IMG/VR virus record: IMGVR_UViG_3300022701_000154
Span: 1-29,843 of that record
From: a virus
Strand: one strand, 5' to 3'
DNA length: 29,843 nt
Shown: positions 6,598 to 15,279 of the stretch, one piece after another
Layout of the letters: each line of letters begins with the position of its first letter
How positions within the stretch are numbered: position 1 is the first letter of the stretch
The notes under the pieces: generated by a model
What the model was told of the DNA's origin: nothing
The model's input: the letters and a program-made list of their open reading frames with translations, nothing else
Databases searched by the model: none
Program-made: the position numbers and the translations under genes

Positions 6598-9500
6598 CTT
6601 CATCTATGTCAAAATATTCTGCTGGTATACTTTCATTTCCACCAGATGCCTCTGCAAGCATTTCATCGAATGCTGATTTTGATTCTGGTATTTCTTTAAA
6701 AACAAAATCCATATCCCATTCCCAAGGTAAGTTAAATTTTTTCTTAAAATCTTTAAATACTTCTATTTTTAGGTCTTTCACGTCTTGAACACGTGCTTGG
6801 AATTCTTCTACCTTTGCATCACCCTCAACACGTAATTTTTCAATCTTCTCCATTTCTTCTATTTCAAGTCGCTCCATTTCTTCCTCTGTTGGAGAAGCAG
6901 GAATTTCCATTTCTTCTCGAAGAATTTCGATAAACTCACCATTATTATAACCTAAATTGTATGTATCAAAGTTTTTCAATAAAACATAATCACCTTTATT
7001 TATTTCATCATTTACTGATTTAACTGATTTCTTACCAGCTTTAACCATTTGATCTGAAACCCACTTAACTTTGAATTCATAAATTTCAGGATATAGTTTA
7101 TGTTGTTCAGAAACAGTATAACCATCCCAAATACGACTTGGGTCATATCCAGTTCTATTCCAAAATTCAACTTCTTTCTCTTCCAAACACATTGAACTTT
7201 CCAAATCATCTGCATCGAAATTCTTCAATTCAAGTTGTTCTTTGGTGAACATATTTTTAGCTAATGTTCTTTCTGAATATGATTTACCAGCAGCATCTTT
7301 TTTCTTTTCTTGTTTTACTACTACTAAAATATCTTCTCGAACCTCTTCATCAAAACCATCAAGAAGAACCTTAACACGTGTATTAAATGCATCAAGATAT
7401 TTTTCAATATTATATTCACCTGTCATATCAGGATTTTCTTCTAAGTCTTTTGCATTGATTAATTTACAGTTAAGATTCATTTCACCAGTTTTTGGGTCTT
7501 TCTTAACATCACCATGCGATTTACGTTCACCAGTATTCACATAATATATCATTGAATCCAATTCTGGTTCAGGTGGCATCCAAACATCAACTAAATTTAA
7601 AATTTCAACATCAGTAAATGTGTCTTTTGCTTTATCTGAATGAAACTTACCTGCCTCTAACAATTCATCATACTTTTCTTCAAAAAGTTCTCTTGCAATC
7701 TTGGCACGTTCAGCCACAATCAATTCCATATGTGCTTGAGACGCTTTAGGTTTACCATTCTTATCCGTACCACGATTCAAATAGTCTTTTATGCTATTCT
7801 TATATTTTGATTTTGATGCTATCTTTTTCAATGGTATTTGTTTGTAATAAATTTTTTCAGCATAATCCTGATAATAATCTACAAACTCTTTACCTTTACC
7901 ATGAAGAATCATTTCAAGACCAACATCAATGAAATCTTCAATAAATTCTGGCATTGTTTTACTCTTGATAGTATTACCAGTGAGTTTTACTTTCAATTTA
8001 GTTTCACCAGTTTCTTTATCTTTCTTTTCTTGCAACAATGCGTAATTAATTCTTGACAAATTAAGACAAGATACAAACTCACCATCATTATCAACTGACA
8101 TATATGGTGGTGGCATTTCTTCTTCATTGAATTTTTTTATCAACGCTGCAACCCCAACTTCGCCTTTATATTGCCACGCTTCTTCATTGCGCATTAAACC
8201 TCGTTTTAAATCAACACCATCATCCCTTACCTGCCAACTGGTAAGATCAGGAATTGCAAAGTTAACACCATCAGTTACTGCTAATAATGGAACACATCCA
8301 AACTTATTGAACCAATCCATAACTTGACGTAAATAAACCCTACCACTACAAGTAATTCTTGCAGCGCAAGTATTATCAGACCAATTGAACGCATATCCTG
8401 AACCAAGTGCACCAAACAATGAGTTATTCAAAATCTTAATAGGTAATTGCTTAACCTTGTACAAGTTACGTTGTTCTTTGGTAAATCCAGTTCCATCAAC
8501 TAAGATCATATAACTTTCTTCATCAATATGTCTAAGTAACATTACTTCATCATCAGCCAAATCACTGCCATTAGCCAATTTCTTATAGATGTTACGAGTG
8601 GTTGTCATATACGTAAGCATCTTTTGGATTACACCAGTGATATCAAATAATGGGAATACACCCCAAGTAAGTTGTATCATTGGATAAAGTGATGCAAAGT
8701 CAATCTTCACCAATCTTTTTGTATAACCTTTCTTATAACAACGTGCAAGACCACCAGAGAAACGTTCCATTTTATCTGGTTCTGGTATTGCCAAATCATT
8801 TTCATAACTCCATGCTGTCATTAAAAGATTCCAGACGGCAGCATTACCCATTGTTGCTGCACGACCATAACTTGTTGGTACGATCTTAGCTAACAAAAAT
8901 GATGATTGATTGTAAAGATTATCAACTTGTTCAGTTTCCCAAAGGTCATCTAAAAGATATTGACGTAAGATTTTCTTACCAGTGATAAATTTAACATTAC
9001 CCTTTATAGATGAATAATCATGAAATAATTCACTACTATTTTCTCTAAACCATTTTACAAAATCTTTATCTTCATTTAGAAATGCTTTTTTAAATGCTTT
9101 ATATTTGTTTTCAGGTAAAGTATCTTTCTTTAATTGAAGTACCAATAAATTCTTTGCAATATCTTGAAACTGATCTGGTATTTGAATATAGCGATTGTTT
9201 TCAGGGTTGATGATATGAATTTTATTATCATGCCACATTTTACCAATACCACCATCTTCACCATCAATATACATTCGGTTTTCCTTTGCTATTTCTTCAT
9301 ATTTACAAACATATTTTAACTTGTTGTTTTTCAAGTCACTATTGATTGCTGCTGTTCTTTTTACAGCATGAAGAATATCAAGAACAGTAAAACCCCACAT
9401 GATAGTTTTCATGTAATCTTCTGTTTGATTACCAAACTTAACAGTAGCAGGTTTTCTTTTTAATTTTTCAACCGCACTTAAAGAGGTATTAAGTGAATCA

Positions 9501-10318
9501 ATATTCATCCCCAATAATTTTGCTCGACCTAAAATAAAATCAAAGTCAAACATTTCAGAGTTATAACCCATGATAACGGCAGGTTTAACATAACTAAGAG
9601 TGTTGAAAAAATCTTGGATAAGTCTAATTTCAGAATCATTGTCATTCTCTTTATCAACTTCAAGAATTGTTTCAAAACCACGATTGTCACGCACACCAAT
9701 AGAGAATATACGAGAAATTTCATATCTTAAACCAGTGGTTTCAATATCAAATGTTAGTTTATGTAAATCTTTATATTCTTCAATTCCTTTGAATAGACGT
9801 GCACCAGTAGAAATAAAGAATTGATCTTCCAGACGTGGTGTATAAAATAAATGACGATTGGTAAATTTAACTCTACCTCTATTATCTTTAATTATTTTAT
9901 TATTTAAATCTCTTTTCTTTGCAAATGGGTCTAAACCACCTTCTTTGAAAAATTCAAGCAACATATTATATGATTTATGGCTTGTAACTTTAATAGGAAA
10001 ACCTTGCACTAATCTTGGTTGTCCACCAGTTTTCATTTCTTTAAAGGTAATACCATATTGAATCATTTTTGATTCCAATAGTTGCTTATCACCATTATAA
10101 AGAGCATAACCCATGTCTTTTAATTTTTTAGTATAAAGAAATGGGGTGTATCTATGTTGTTCAACTCTTGGAGTGGCATTTGGTTCATGAATTACACATG
10201 CAGCCGTATCTGTAAATGGGTTAACTTCTACATTTACTATGTATTTTAAATCCTCATTTTTACCTTCTAAAAATGATTGAATTTCACTAATGACTTGTTC
10301 TTTTGTTTGTTTACTCAT
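6587..10318 (-). CDS. Family B DNA polymerase with 3'-5' exonuclease (1243 aa)
   Basis: Replicative polymerase. Exonuclease motifs: Exo I FDIETTGL (D191, E193), Exo II GYNSEMFDFD (N253, D258), Exo III YLLDD (about 454-458). Polymerase motifs: motif A DFASLYP (540-546), motif B KILNNSLFG (628-636; K-x3-NS), motif C AVTDGVNF (680-687). Motif C differs from the usual DTDS: the first Asp is Val, the second (D683, the metal ligand) is kept, and Ser is Gly. At 1243 aa it is long for a phage family B polymerase. The extra length includes a region between Exo II and motif A and a C-terminal extension with a Glu-rich helical stretch near residues 1130-1185. No intein is present. It overlaps the 124-aa gene by ATGA, and the stop lies in the terminator stem. 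It presumably works with the SNF2 helicase encoded upstream in the same cassette. Confidence 0.97.
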   Translation of the reverse strand: MSKQTKEQVISEIQSFLEGKNEDLKYIVNVEVNPFTDTAACVIHEPNATPRVEQHRYTPFLYTKKLKDMGYALYNGDKQLLESKMIQYGITFKEMKTGGQPRLVQGFPIKVTSHKSYNMLLEFFKEGGLDPFAKKRDLNNKIIKDNRGRVKFTNRHLFYTPRLEDQFFISTGARLFKGIEEYKDLHKLTFDIETTGLRYEISRIFSIGVRDNRGFETILEVDKENDNDSEIRLIQDFFNTLSYVKPAVIMGYNSEMFDFDFILGRAKLLGMNIDSLNTSLSAVEKLKRKPATVKFGNQTEDYMKTIMWGFTVLDILHAVKRTAAINSDLKNNKLKYVCKYEEIAKENRMYIDGEDGGIGKMWHDNKIHIINPENNRYIQIPDQFQDIAKNLLVLQLKKDTLPENKYKAFKKAFLNEDKDFVKWFRENSSELFHDYSSIKGNVKFITGKKILRQYLLDDLWETEQVDNLYNQSSFLLAKIVPTSYGRAATMGNAAVWNLLMTAWSYENDLAIPEPDKMERFSGGLARCYKKGYTKRLVKIDFASLYPMIQLTWGVFPLFDITGVIQKMLTYMTTTRNIYKKLANGSDLADDEVMLLRHIDEESYMILVDGTGFTKEQRNLYKVKQLPIKILNNSLFGALGSGYAFNWSDNTCAARITCSGRVYLRQVMDWFNKFGCVPLLAVTDGVNFAIPDLTSWQVRDDGVDLKRGLMRNEEAWQYKGEVGVAALIKKFNEEEMPPPYMSVDNDGEFVSCLNLSRINYALLQEKKDKETGETKLKVKLTGNTIKSKTMPEFIEDFIDVGLEMILHGKGKEFVDYYQDYAEKIYYKQIPLKKIASKSKYKNSIKDYLNRGTDKNGKPKASQAHMELIVAERAKIARELFEEKYDELLEAGKFHSDKAKDTFTDVEILNLVDVWMPPEPELDSMIYYVNTGERKSHGDVKKDPKTGEMNLNCKLINAKDLEENPDMTGEYNIEKYLDAFNTRVKVLLDGFDEEVREDILVVVKQEKKKDAAGKSYSERTLAKNMFTKEQLELKNFDADDLESSMCLEEKEVEFWNRTGYDPSRIWDGYTVSEQHKLYPEIYEFKVKWVSDQMVKAGKKSVKSVNDEINKGDYVLLKNFDTYNLGYNNGEFIEILREEMEIPASPTEEEMERLEIEEMEKIEKLRVEGDAKVEEFQARVQDVKDLKIEVFKDFKKKFNLPWEWDMDFVFKEIPESKSAFDEMLAEASGGNESIPAEYFDIDEGDF

Positions 10319-10689
10319 ACATTTTTATATTTCTTCTTTTTTTTCAGTTTGCAGGATTTTGTGTCAAAGGTATAAATAAATTTTGTATTTTCAAAGATAT
10401 TTCTCTCTAAAACTTTTTTTGTGTTCATTGGAAATTCCCCGATAAACCAAAGAGCACATAAAATATTGTCAGGTAATATTGTAATTTTTTCACCAGTTTT
10501 ATCGTAACGTAAATCATATGAAAAATGTGTTAAATCATTTCTATTCATTAACTTGGTAGATAAAAAATCTATACATTCATTATCAATCATATCAATTGCA
10601 TCATTATTTTTCAAATTTAAAAAACTATATTTTGCATATATATCACCTAAACTTTCATAATAATTAGTTGCGAACCACACTGCTTCCAT
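10315..10689 (-). CDS. Hypothetical protein between helicase and polymerase (124 aa)
   Basis: No recognised family. The protein is mixed alpha/beta in composition with several aromatic residues (VWFATNYYESLGDIYAKYSF, ALWFIGEFPMN) and a strongly basic tail (KSCKLKKKKKYKNV) that could contact nucleic acid. The start at 10689 overlaps the end of the helicase gene by 26 bases, and the TGA stop overlaps the polymerase start (ATGA), so all three cistrons are probably coupled on one transcript. The position suggests a replication-accessory role, which is inference. A later Met at residue 34 would give a shorter product and avoid the overlap, but would break tight coupling to the helicase stop. Confidence 0.75.
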   Translation of the reverse strand: MEAVWFATNYYESLGDIYAKYSFLNLKNNDAIDMIDNECIDFLSTKLMNRNDLTHFSYDLRYDKTGEKITILPDNILCALWFIGEFPMNTKKVLERNIFENTKFIYTFDTKSCKLKKKKKYKNV

Positions 10690-13456
10690 ATTTTTCTTTT
10701 ATTTTTGCTATGACCTCACCAATAACTGATTCAGACACATTTGATTTGTAATCTTCATTATCGATTACTTTATTAATTTCTCTTCTTTTCCCTTCTATTG
10801 CCCAAAAAACATATTCATCTACTGTACCAGAAAAAAGCACCGCATATGCATTAACAACATCTTTTTGCCCTATACGATGTAATCTATCCATCGCTTGATC
10901 GAGTTCACCAACTGAATATGGTAGAGATATAATGAATATTTTACTTGCAGCAGTAAGAGTTAAACCATAATTACAAGTTTGAATTGAACCTAAAAATATT
11001 TTTGTTTTACCATTAGGGTTTTGAAAATCTTTCACTATTGCAGCACGATCTTCTACTGACACATCACCAGTATGAAGACCAGCAATGTCTTTATAATGTG
11101 CTTTTAATTCATTTAATGAATCTTTAAAGTAATCCATTATAACCACCTTTTCACCTTCATCCAATATTCTATCAATGAATTCTTTAAGAATGTGTGCTTT
11201 TAATGATGCAGTAAATTGTCTTAATCTAAGAATTTTTGTTAATGGATTTTCAATTTCTTCATTTATAAATTCATTTGCAATACCTTCTTCAATATCATTA
11301 TAAATAGATTGATTCTTACTGTCCATTTCAACCATAATCTTTTGAAATATCTTATCTGGAAGATCAGTGAGAACCTCTTTCTTTTTCTTACGGTGAGTAA
11401 ATGGTTCAATTTTATGATATAAACTTTCCAAATCTTCCATTGAAGGATTCTTTGACCACCCACCAAATGCGTCTGGATCATATTCCATACCAAGATAGTT
11501 CTTATAAAAGAAAGTTTTATTTGGGAAATCTAATGGTGATATTTGATTAAGCACAGTATAGAGTTCTTGTGATCGGTTGGGTGCAGGAGTACCTGTCATA
11601 AATATTTTCGATACCTTATTATTTTTAAAGATTTTATTTTTAAAAATTCTTTTAAAATTTTTATATGTATTAGATTTTGTATTTTTTAAACGGTGAGATT
11701 CATCACAAATTAAACAATCAATTTCTTTAATCCCCAACTCTTTGAACTTCTTATTCATCTTCTTTGAATCACTTGGATTGAAGTATTCATAGTTTACAAT
11801 GACATATTTAGATTCTTCTATTGAATAACGATTCTTATTCCAGTTAATTATATGTGCTTTTGAACCTTTGGTAAACTTTTCAACTTCATCATAATAGTTG
11901 AACTTCAATGAGTTAGGTGTTATTACAAAAACCTTTTCAAAATTATTCATTTCAACATATGAAATACTCGCAAGAGTATTGTGTGTTACAACGCAATTAT
12001 CTGTTAAATACAAATGATCTTCTGCTTCAACTAAAATACACTGCGCTTCCTTTTTACCAATATAACTTATTTCTTTGATTGCTCTATTTGGTAGATATTT
12101 TGTTGGTGGTACAAAACTATCTATTTTACGTTGTAATTTAAATGGAATGAATTGGGGTGGTAATTTAATTGTTATTCTGTAATATTTTCTTTTTTCACCT
12201 TTATACGTCAGCCATTTATCTTTAATTCTACCAATACCACCTAAACTTTGAACAATAAATTGAACATCATAAATTAATTTCTTAGATGCTAATGTTAATT
12301 CGACAATACTATCTTTTCTTGAATGACCATCCGTATCTAAAATACCTCTTAATAATTCAAGTCTTTGTTCAAGAGAACCTAATTTATAATCATTTGGTAT
12401 AAATTTAGTGTGTGAATTACAACCCTGTAAATTATATTGTTTTAATCCTTGATTTATATAATTATTTCTTCCATCAGAAGTTAAATAATAATCTTTATTA
12501 CTCTTTGATTGTAATTTTAATTTGTGGTTTTTTGGTAACAAACGTGTAACATTTGTTTTTATTTCTTCATCAATTGTAGTAAACGATATTGAATTTTTAA
12601 CTGTTAAGCCACCATCACCTAACAAACACCCTAATATATATGGATTAATTTTTAAATCTTTCTTTTTAAATTCAATTGGTTTTACAATAGGAATATAATG
12701 TTTATTATTACCATTTTTATATTGTAAACCATCGTTCATTATTTCACGAAGAGTTTTTGTTTGATAAGGATTATTTCTTTTATTTCTTGTTGCAGTGTTT
12801 ACATTCCATAAATGTTCATCACATGATTGTGCAGTAGTACCATCATTAAATTTTAATTCATAAATATCTTTTTCTCCTTGTGGAAAAACACCCAATACTT
12901 TTGTTGGTTTACCATTACTACCTATAACATAATCACCTATTTTTATATCACCCATTCTAACCCAACCATTAGGTGTAAGTAATTGAGAATCAATAGGATT
13001 GGCTTTCCCTAACCCCATATCGTGAGAAAGTAATGCATTACGCACCTTGTCAATAAACATAGTTGCAGTAACTTGGTGGGGATAAAGATTTATACCTTCT
13101 TTTAGTTCACGATGTACAACTTCTTGATATTTTTCATATTCTTCATCAAGAGTTTCTTTAAATTTTAACCAAACTTTTTTACTTTCTTCAAGTTGAATTA
13201 ATAATCTTGCCTTTTCTTTTTCATCAGCATCAATTTTTTTGATTTGATTTAAAAAGACATCACGATCATCAAAATCAAAATGAATTTTATTTGATCTTTT
13301 ATAAATTTTTATGATTTTGTATAAACCCTTAGTGGTTATTTCCCAACATCTATCATAGCTATTCCAAATACGTTGTTCTTTTGGTAAACTTTTAATTCGG
13401 TCTATGAGTTGGTCGTTTGGTTGGAAATAAACCCTATATTTGGATTTTCTTCCCAT
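10664..13456 (-). CDS. SNF2-family helicase/translocase with in-frame intein (930-aa precursor, about 588 aa after splicing)
   Basis: A superfamily 2 ATPase. Numbering starts at the Met at 13456. An N-terminal HARP-like region (about 8-60; YRVYFQ...RIWNSYDRCWEI) is followed by the Walker A motif DMGLGK, cut after K151 by an intein (152-493) and resumed with T494. Later motifs are DESH (585-588), GTPAPN (622-627) and QAMDRLHRIGQK (854-865), all typical of SNF2 proteins. A longer frame starts at 13492 (12 extra residues, MQTAPFLVSCVK), but the -7 promoter element ends at 13497, so transcription would begin at about that ATG. The Met at 13456 fits the Lys/Arg-rich start of the conserved region and leaves a leader of about 35 bases. 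Likely roles are fork remodelling, origin opening or replication-linked repair. Without splicing, Walker A is broken and the enzyme should be inactive. Confidence 0.95.
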   Translation of the reverse strand: MGRKSKYRVYFQPNDQLIDRIKSLPKEQRIWNSYDRCWEITTKGLYKIIKIYKRSNKIHFDFDDRDVFLNQIKKIDADEKEKARLLIQLEESKKVWLKFKETLDEEYEKYQEVVHRELKEGINLYPHQVTATMFIDKVRNALLSHDMGLGKANPIDSQLLTPNGWVRMGDIKIGDYVIGSNGKPTKVLGVFPQGEKDIYELKFNDGTTAQSCDEHLWNVNTATRNKRNNPYQTKTLREIMNDGLQYKNGNNKHYIPIVKPIEFKKKDLKINPYILGCLLGDGGLTVKNSISFTTIDEEIKTNVTRLLPKNHKLKLQSKSNKDYYLTSDGRNNYINQGLKQYNLQGCNSHTKFIPNDYKLGSLEQRLELLRGILDTDGHSRKDSIVELTLASKKLIYDVQFIVQSLGGIGRIKDKWLTYKGEKRKYYRITIKLPPQFIPFKLQRKIDSFVPPTKYLPNRAIKEISYIGKKEAQCILVEAEDHLYLTDNCVVTHNTLASISYVEMNNFEKVFVITPNSLKFNYYDEVEKFTKGSKAHIINWNKNRYSIEESKYVIVNYEYFNPSDSKKMNKKFKELGIKEIDCLICDESHRLKNTKSNTYKNFKRIFKNKIFKNNKVSKIFMTGTPAPNRSQELYTVLNQISPLDFPNKTFFYKNYLGMEYDPDAFGGWSKNPSMEDLESLYHKIEPFTHRKKKKEVLTDLPDKIFQKIMVEMDSKNQSIYNDIEEGIANEFINEEIENPLTKILRLRQFTASLKAHILKEFIDRILDEGEKVVIMDYFKDSLNELKAHYKDIAGLHTGDVSVEDRAAIVKDFQNPNGKTKIFLGSIQTCNYGLTLTAASKIFIISLPYSVGELDQAMDRLHRIGQKDVVNAYAVLFSGTVDEYVFWAIEGKRREINKVIDNEDYKSNVSESVIGEVIAKIKEKYGSSVVRN
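11978..13003 (-). mobile_element. Class 3-like intein with LAGLIDADG homing endonuclease, inserted at helicase Walker A (GK^T)
   Basis: 342 codons in frame. The first residue is Ala (ANPIDSQLLTPNGW), so the usual Cys1/Ser1 nucleophile is absent. The class 3 W-C-T signature is visible: Trp at the end of block B (DEHLW, precursor residue 217), Cys in block F (AQCILVEAEDHLY, residue 473), and Thr before the C-terminal His-Asn (VVTHN, residue 491). The +1 extein residue is Thr. Two LAGLIDADG motifs are intact: ILGCLLGDGGL (D281) and LLRGILDTDGH (D376), so the endonuclease is probably active or recently so. The ends give exact coordinates: GCC (13001-13003) to AAT (11978-11980). Removal restores DMGLGKT. 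Confidence 0.93.
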
Positions 13457-13496
13457 CTTTACGCATGAAACTAAAAATGGTGCTGTTTGCATAGTG

Positions 13497-13526
13497 CAAA
13501 TATACGAAAAAAAAGTGATTTGTCAA
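13497..13526 (-). promoter_or_regulatory. Bacteroidota-type sigma-A promoter for the replication cassette
   Basis: On the coding strand, TTG (13524-13526, within TTGACA) is followed after 19 bases by TATATTTG (13497-13504), a full match to the Bacteroidota -7 consensus TAnnTTTG with its -33 TTG. It occupies almost the whole short gap between the 218-aa gene and the helicase. Expected transcription start is about 13489-13492. It should let the unmodified host RNA polymerase transcribe helicase, 124-aa and polymerase genes. Confidence 0.82.
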
Positions 13527-13528
13527 TG

Positions 13529-14185
13529 TTAATAAGTGTATTGTGTATATAATCTATATGGTTTATCCATTGCCATAAGTGCAATTTCAACTTCTTTTAA
13601 ACATTCTTGAAGTCCACCACCACAAAGTACAATATTTTGATTATAATTTTGTAAAAATTCCATTACATCAGGAATGTTGATCATATCATCGGAAAATTCT
13701 AATAAATCTCTAACTTCACTTTGATCATGATTATATTCTTTCATGAATAAAATCCACATTTCTTCATCCATATCACGACTATCATTAATGTCATGTCTAA
13801 CCATGAATTTTACTAAGTCTGCAAGATCATCATCGTCAACACCAAAATCAATACAATAGCGAAAAAATGCATATCCTTTATCGTAATAATATGAATTATA
13901 TACTATGTGTTCTTCAATACCACATTCTTCCCACAACCAATGTTTATATTCGTCTTCTGATGGGAAACCAAGATCAGGACCGTTGAAAAGAAACGTCAAT
14001 CGTGCTAATGAATCGTAGTTTTCATTAATCATGTTACCAAAAGACATTTCATCAAAAGTAAACGCTTCATGATATTCAGGTTGAATATCAACAGATATTA
14101 GATCAGCATTATTAAGAATAGAAACTCCTGAATTTTCAAGAATTTTATTATATTGTTGTTCTTTTAAAAACTTTTCCTTTCTCAT
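13529..14185 (-). CDS. Hypothetical acidic protein with C-terminal CGGG motif (218 aa)
   Basis: Not assigned to a named family. The protein is acidic and rich in aromatic residues (FPSEDEYKHWLWEECGIEEH, GYAFFRYCIDFGVDDDDLADL). It ends with a compact conserved-looking unit, IVLCGGGLQECLKEVEIALMAM, then a Tyr-rich tail. I recall similar Cys-Gly-Gly-Gly...Glu-Cys-Leu-x-Glu endings in other marine phage proteins, but cannot check here. It is the last gene of the tail/baseplate run: its start overlaps the stop of the BppU-like gene by one base (TAATG), and its TAA lies three bases from the -33 element of the helicase promoter. The function could be a tail accessory protein or an early protein co-transcribed with the tail genes. 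Confidence 0.8.
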   Translation of the reverse strand: MRKEKFLKEQQYNKILENSGVSILNNADLISVDIQPEYHEAFTFDEMSFGNMINENYDSLARLTFLFNGPDLGFPSEDEYKHWLWEECGIEEHIVYNSYYYDKGYAFFRYCIDFGVDDDDLADLVKFMVRHDINDSRDMDEEMWILFMKEYNHDQSEVRDLLEFSDDMINIPDVMEFLQNYNQNIVLCGGGLQECLKEVEIALMAMDKPYRLYTQYTY

Positions 14186-14598
14186 TATACAACATCAGTT
14201 TTGGTAATTGAATCTTGAATTACAATAGGGATTTGAGTGTCTACTGGTAAAGTTATTTTACCACAATTATCACCAAGGAAATCTACTTTAAATTCACCAA
14301 AAAATCTACCTGCTTTACGTGTATCTCTTCTTTGAAAACGATAAGCAAGAGTGTATTTAACTTCATCTGGACTATCATCAATATTATTATCTATGATTAG
14401 TTTAGCTTCAACATTTGCAATTCGAAATATTCCATCAGAATCAATCATTGAAAAAGTAATTGCACAATTATCCAACATATCAGAAGTGATATTATATTTT
14501 TCCATAATACGTTGATTTACCTTTAACATTAATTCAGGTAATGTACTATCTTTTTTTATAAAAAATGTTCTTGTACTATATATGTCGTGATTGTGCAT
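14185..14598 (-). CDS. BppU-like baseplate/tail Ig-fold protein (137 aa)
   Basis: The sequence follows the pattern of the BppU N-terminal-like domain found in baseplate and tail proteins. It starts with a strand and a K-x-D-x-x-x-x-P-x-L segment (KKDSTLPELMLKV), then a potential 'D-x-x-x-C-A-I-T-F-S-M-I-D' strand (residues about 40-55). Next comes a Tyr/Arg strand (LAYRFQRRDTRKAGRFFGEFKVDF), matching the family's Y-x-W/F...D-T-x-x-x-G-x-[FY]-x-x-E-F, and a final P-x-x-x-x-I-x-V-x-I strand. Full length is one such domain, so it probably serves as a connector in the baseplate. It lies between the 220-aa and 218-aa genes and overlaps the latter by one base. Confidence 0.75.
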   Translation of the reverse strand: MHNHDIYSTRTFFIKKDSTLPELMLKVNQRIMEKYNITSDMLDNCAITFSMIDSDGIFRIANVEAKLIIDNNIDDSPDEVKYTLAYRFQRRDTRKAGRFFGEFKVDFLGDNCGKITLPVDTQIPIVIQDSITKTDVV

Positions 14599-14607
14599 GA
14601 TTTAAAA

Positions 14608-15270
14608 TTACATATAAATATTATTTACGTCATAATTAATATTGATTCCATCAGCAAGATATTGTCTTACTAATATTCCACCAGTATTTGGTATTTCAAA
14701 ATCTAACCATCCGTGATTTTGTGTGGTCATTAATGCTGTCATTAATGGTGATTCAACACCTTCAATATAAATATTAATTTCAGGGGTAAATTCTTTTAAA
14801 AATAACCAACCAATTTCTTCCGCATCATTTTGTGTTACACCAGATGCCATCATAATCAAACCAATTGATTCAATTTTTAGGTTTGTTATACAATTTCTTC
14901 TTCTTCTTTCACCAACAGCAAGTGATTCTGCTTGTGTATAATATTTTTCTGTTTGTTTGGTCGCACCAGAAGCACCATCAGAATAATACCATACAATATC
15001 AATTTCTCTTTTATAAACCATTTCATTAATACGATAATATGTTCTATTTTCGGTTAAAATTAAATCGTCATAAATATCATTTGTAAAATCATATTTACCA
15101 TAATATTCTACCTTATTCAACTCACCCTTTGTAAAATATCTTTTTTTATGTAAATTTATTATATTATAGTTTACATCAAACGGGGGTGATTGAAAATTTT
15201 CTGGTGATATATTTTGTGTATAATTATATATCTTATAAATTCTATCGTCTGTTATTCCTGATATTGGCAT
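14608..15270 (-). CDS. Putative tail/baseplate protein (220 aa)
   Basis: I do not recognise a named family. The sequence is beta-rich with many Tyr, Asn and Ile. The N-terminus MPISGITDDRIYKIYNY is followed by a run of short strands (YYGKYDFTNDIYDDL, NRTYYRINEMVY) and a more globular C-terminal half including SIGLIMMASGVTQNDAEEIGWLF. The flanking genes are a lectin-like fibre (10 bases upstream) and the BppU-like gene (9 bases downstream), so a tail or baseplate role is likely by position. The end of the gene contains AATATTTATA, one base off the boundary element, but it is coding sequence and I treat it as chance. Confidence 0.78.
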   Translation of the reverse strand: MPISGITDDRIYKIYNYTQNISPENFQSPPFDVNYNIINLHKKRYFTKGELNKVEYYGKYDFTNDIYDDLILTENRTYYRINEMVYKREIDIVWYYSDGASGATKQTEKYYTQAESLAVGERRRRNCITNLKIESIGLIMMASGVTQNDAEEIGWLFLKEFTPEINIYIEGVESPLMTALMTTQNHGWLDFEIPNTGGILVRQYLADGININYDVNNIYM

Positions 15271-15279
15271 GATTATTAA

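Noticed and set aside
13457-13492. Upstream ATG at 13492 as helicase start
   Set aside because: It lies at the expected transcription start of the TAnnTTTG promoter, and the extra 12 residues are unlike the conserved HARP-like region.
14614-14626. ATATAAATATT near the 220-aa stop as a tenth boundary element
   Set aside because: It lies within coding sequence and differs from the consensus; treated as chance in A/T-rich codons.
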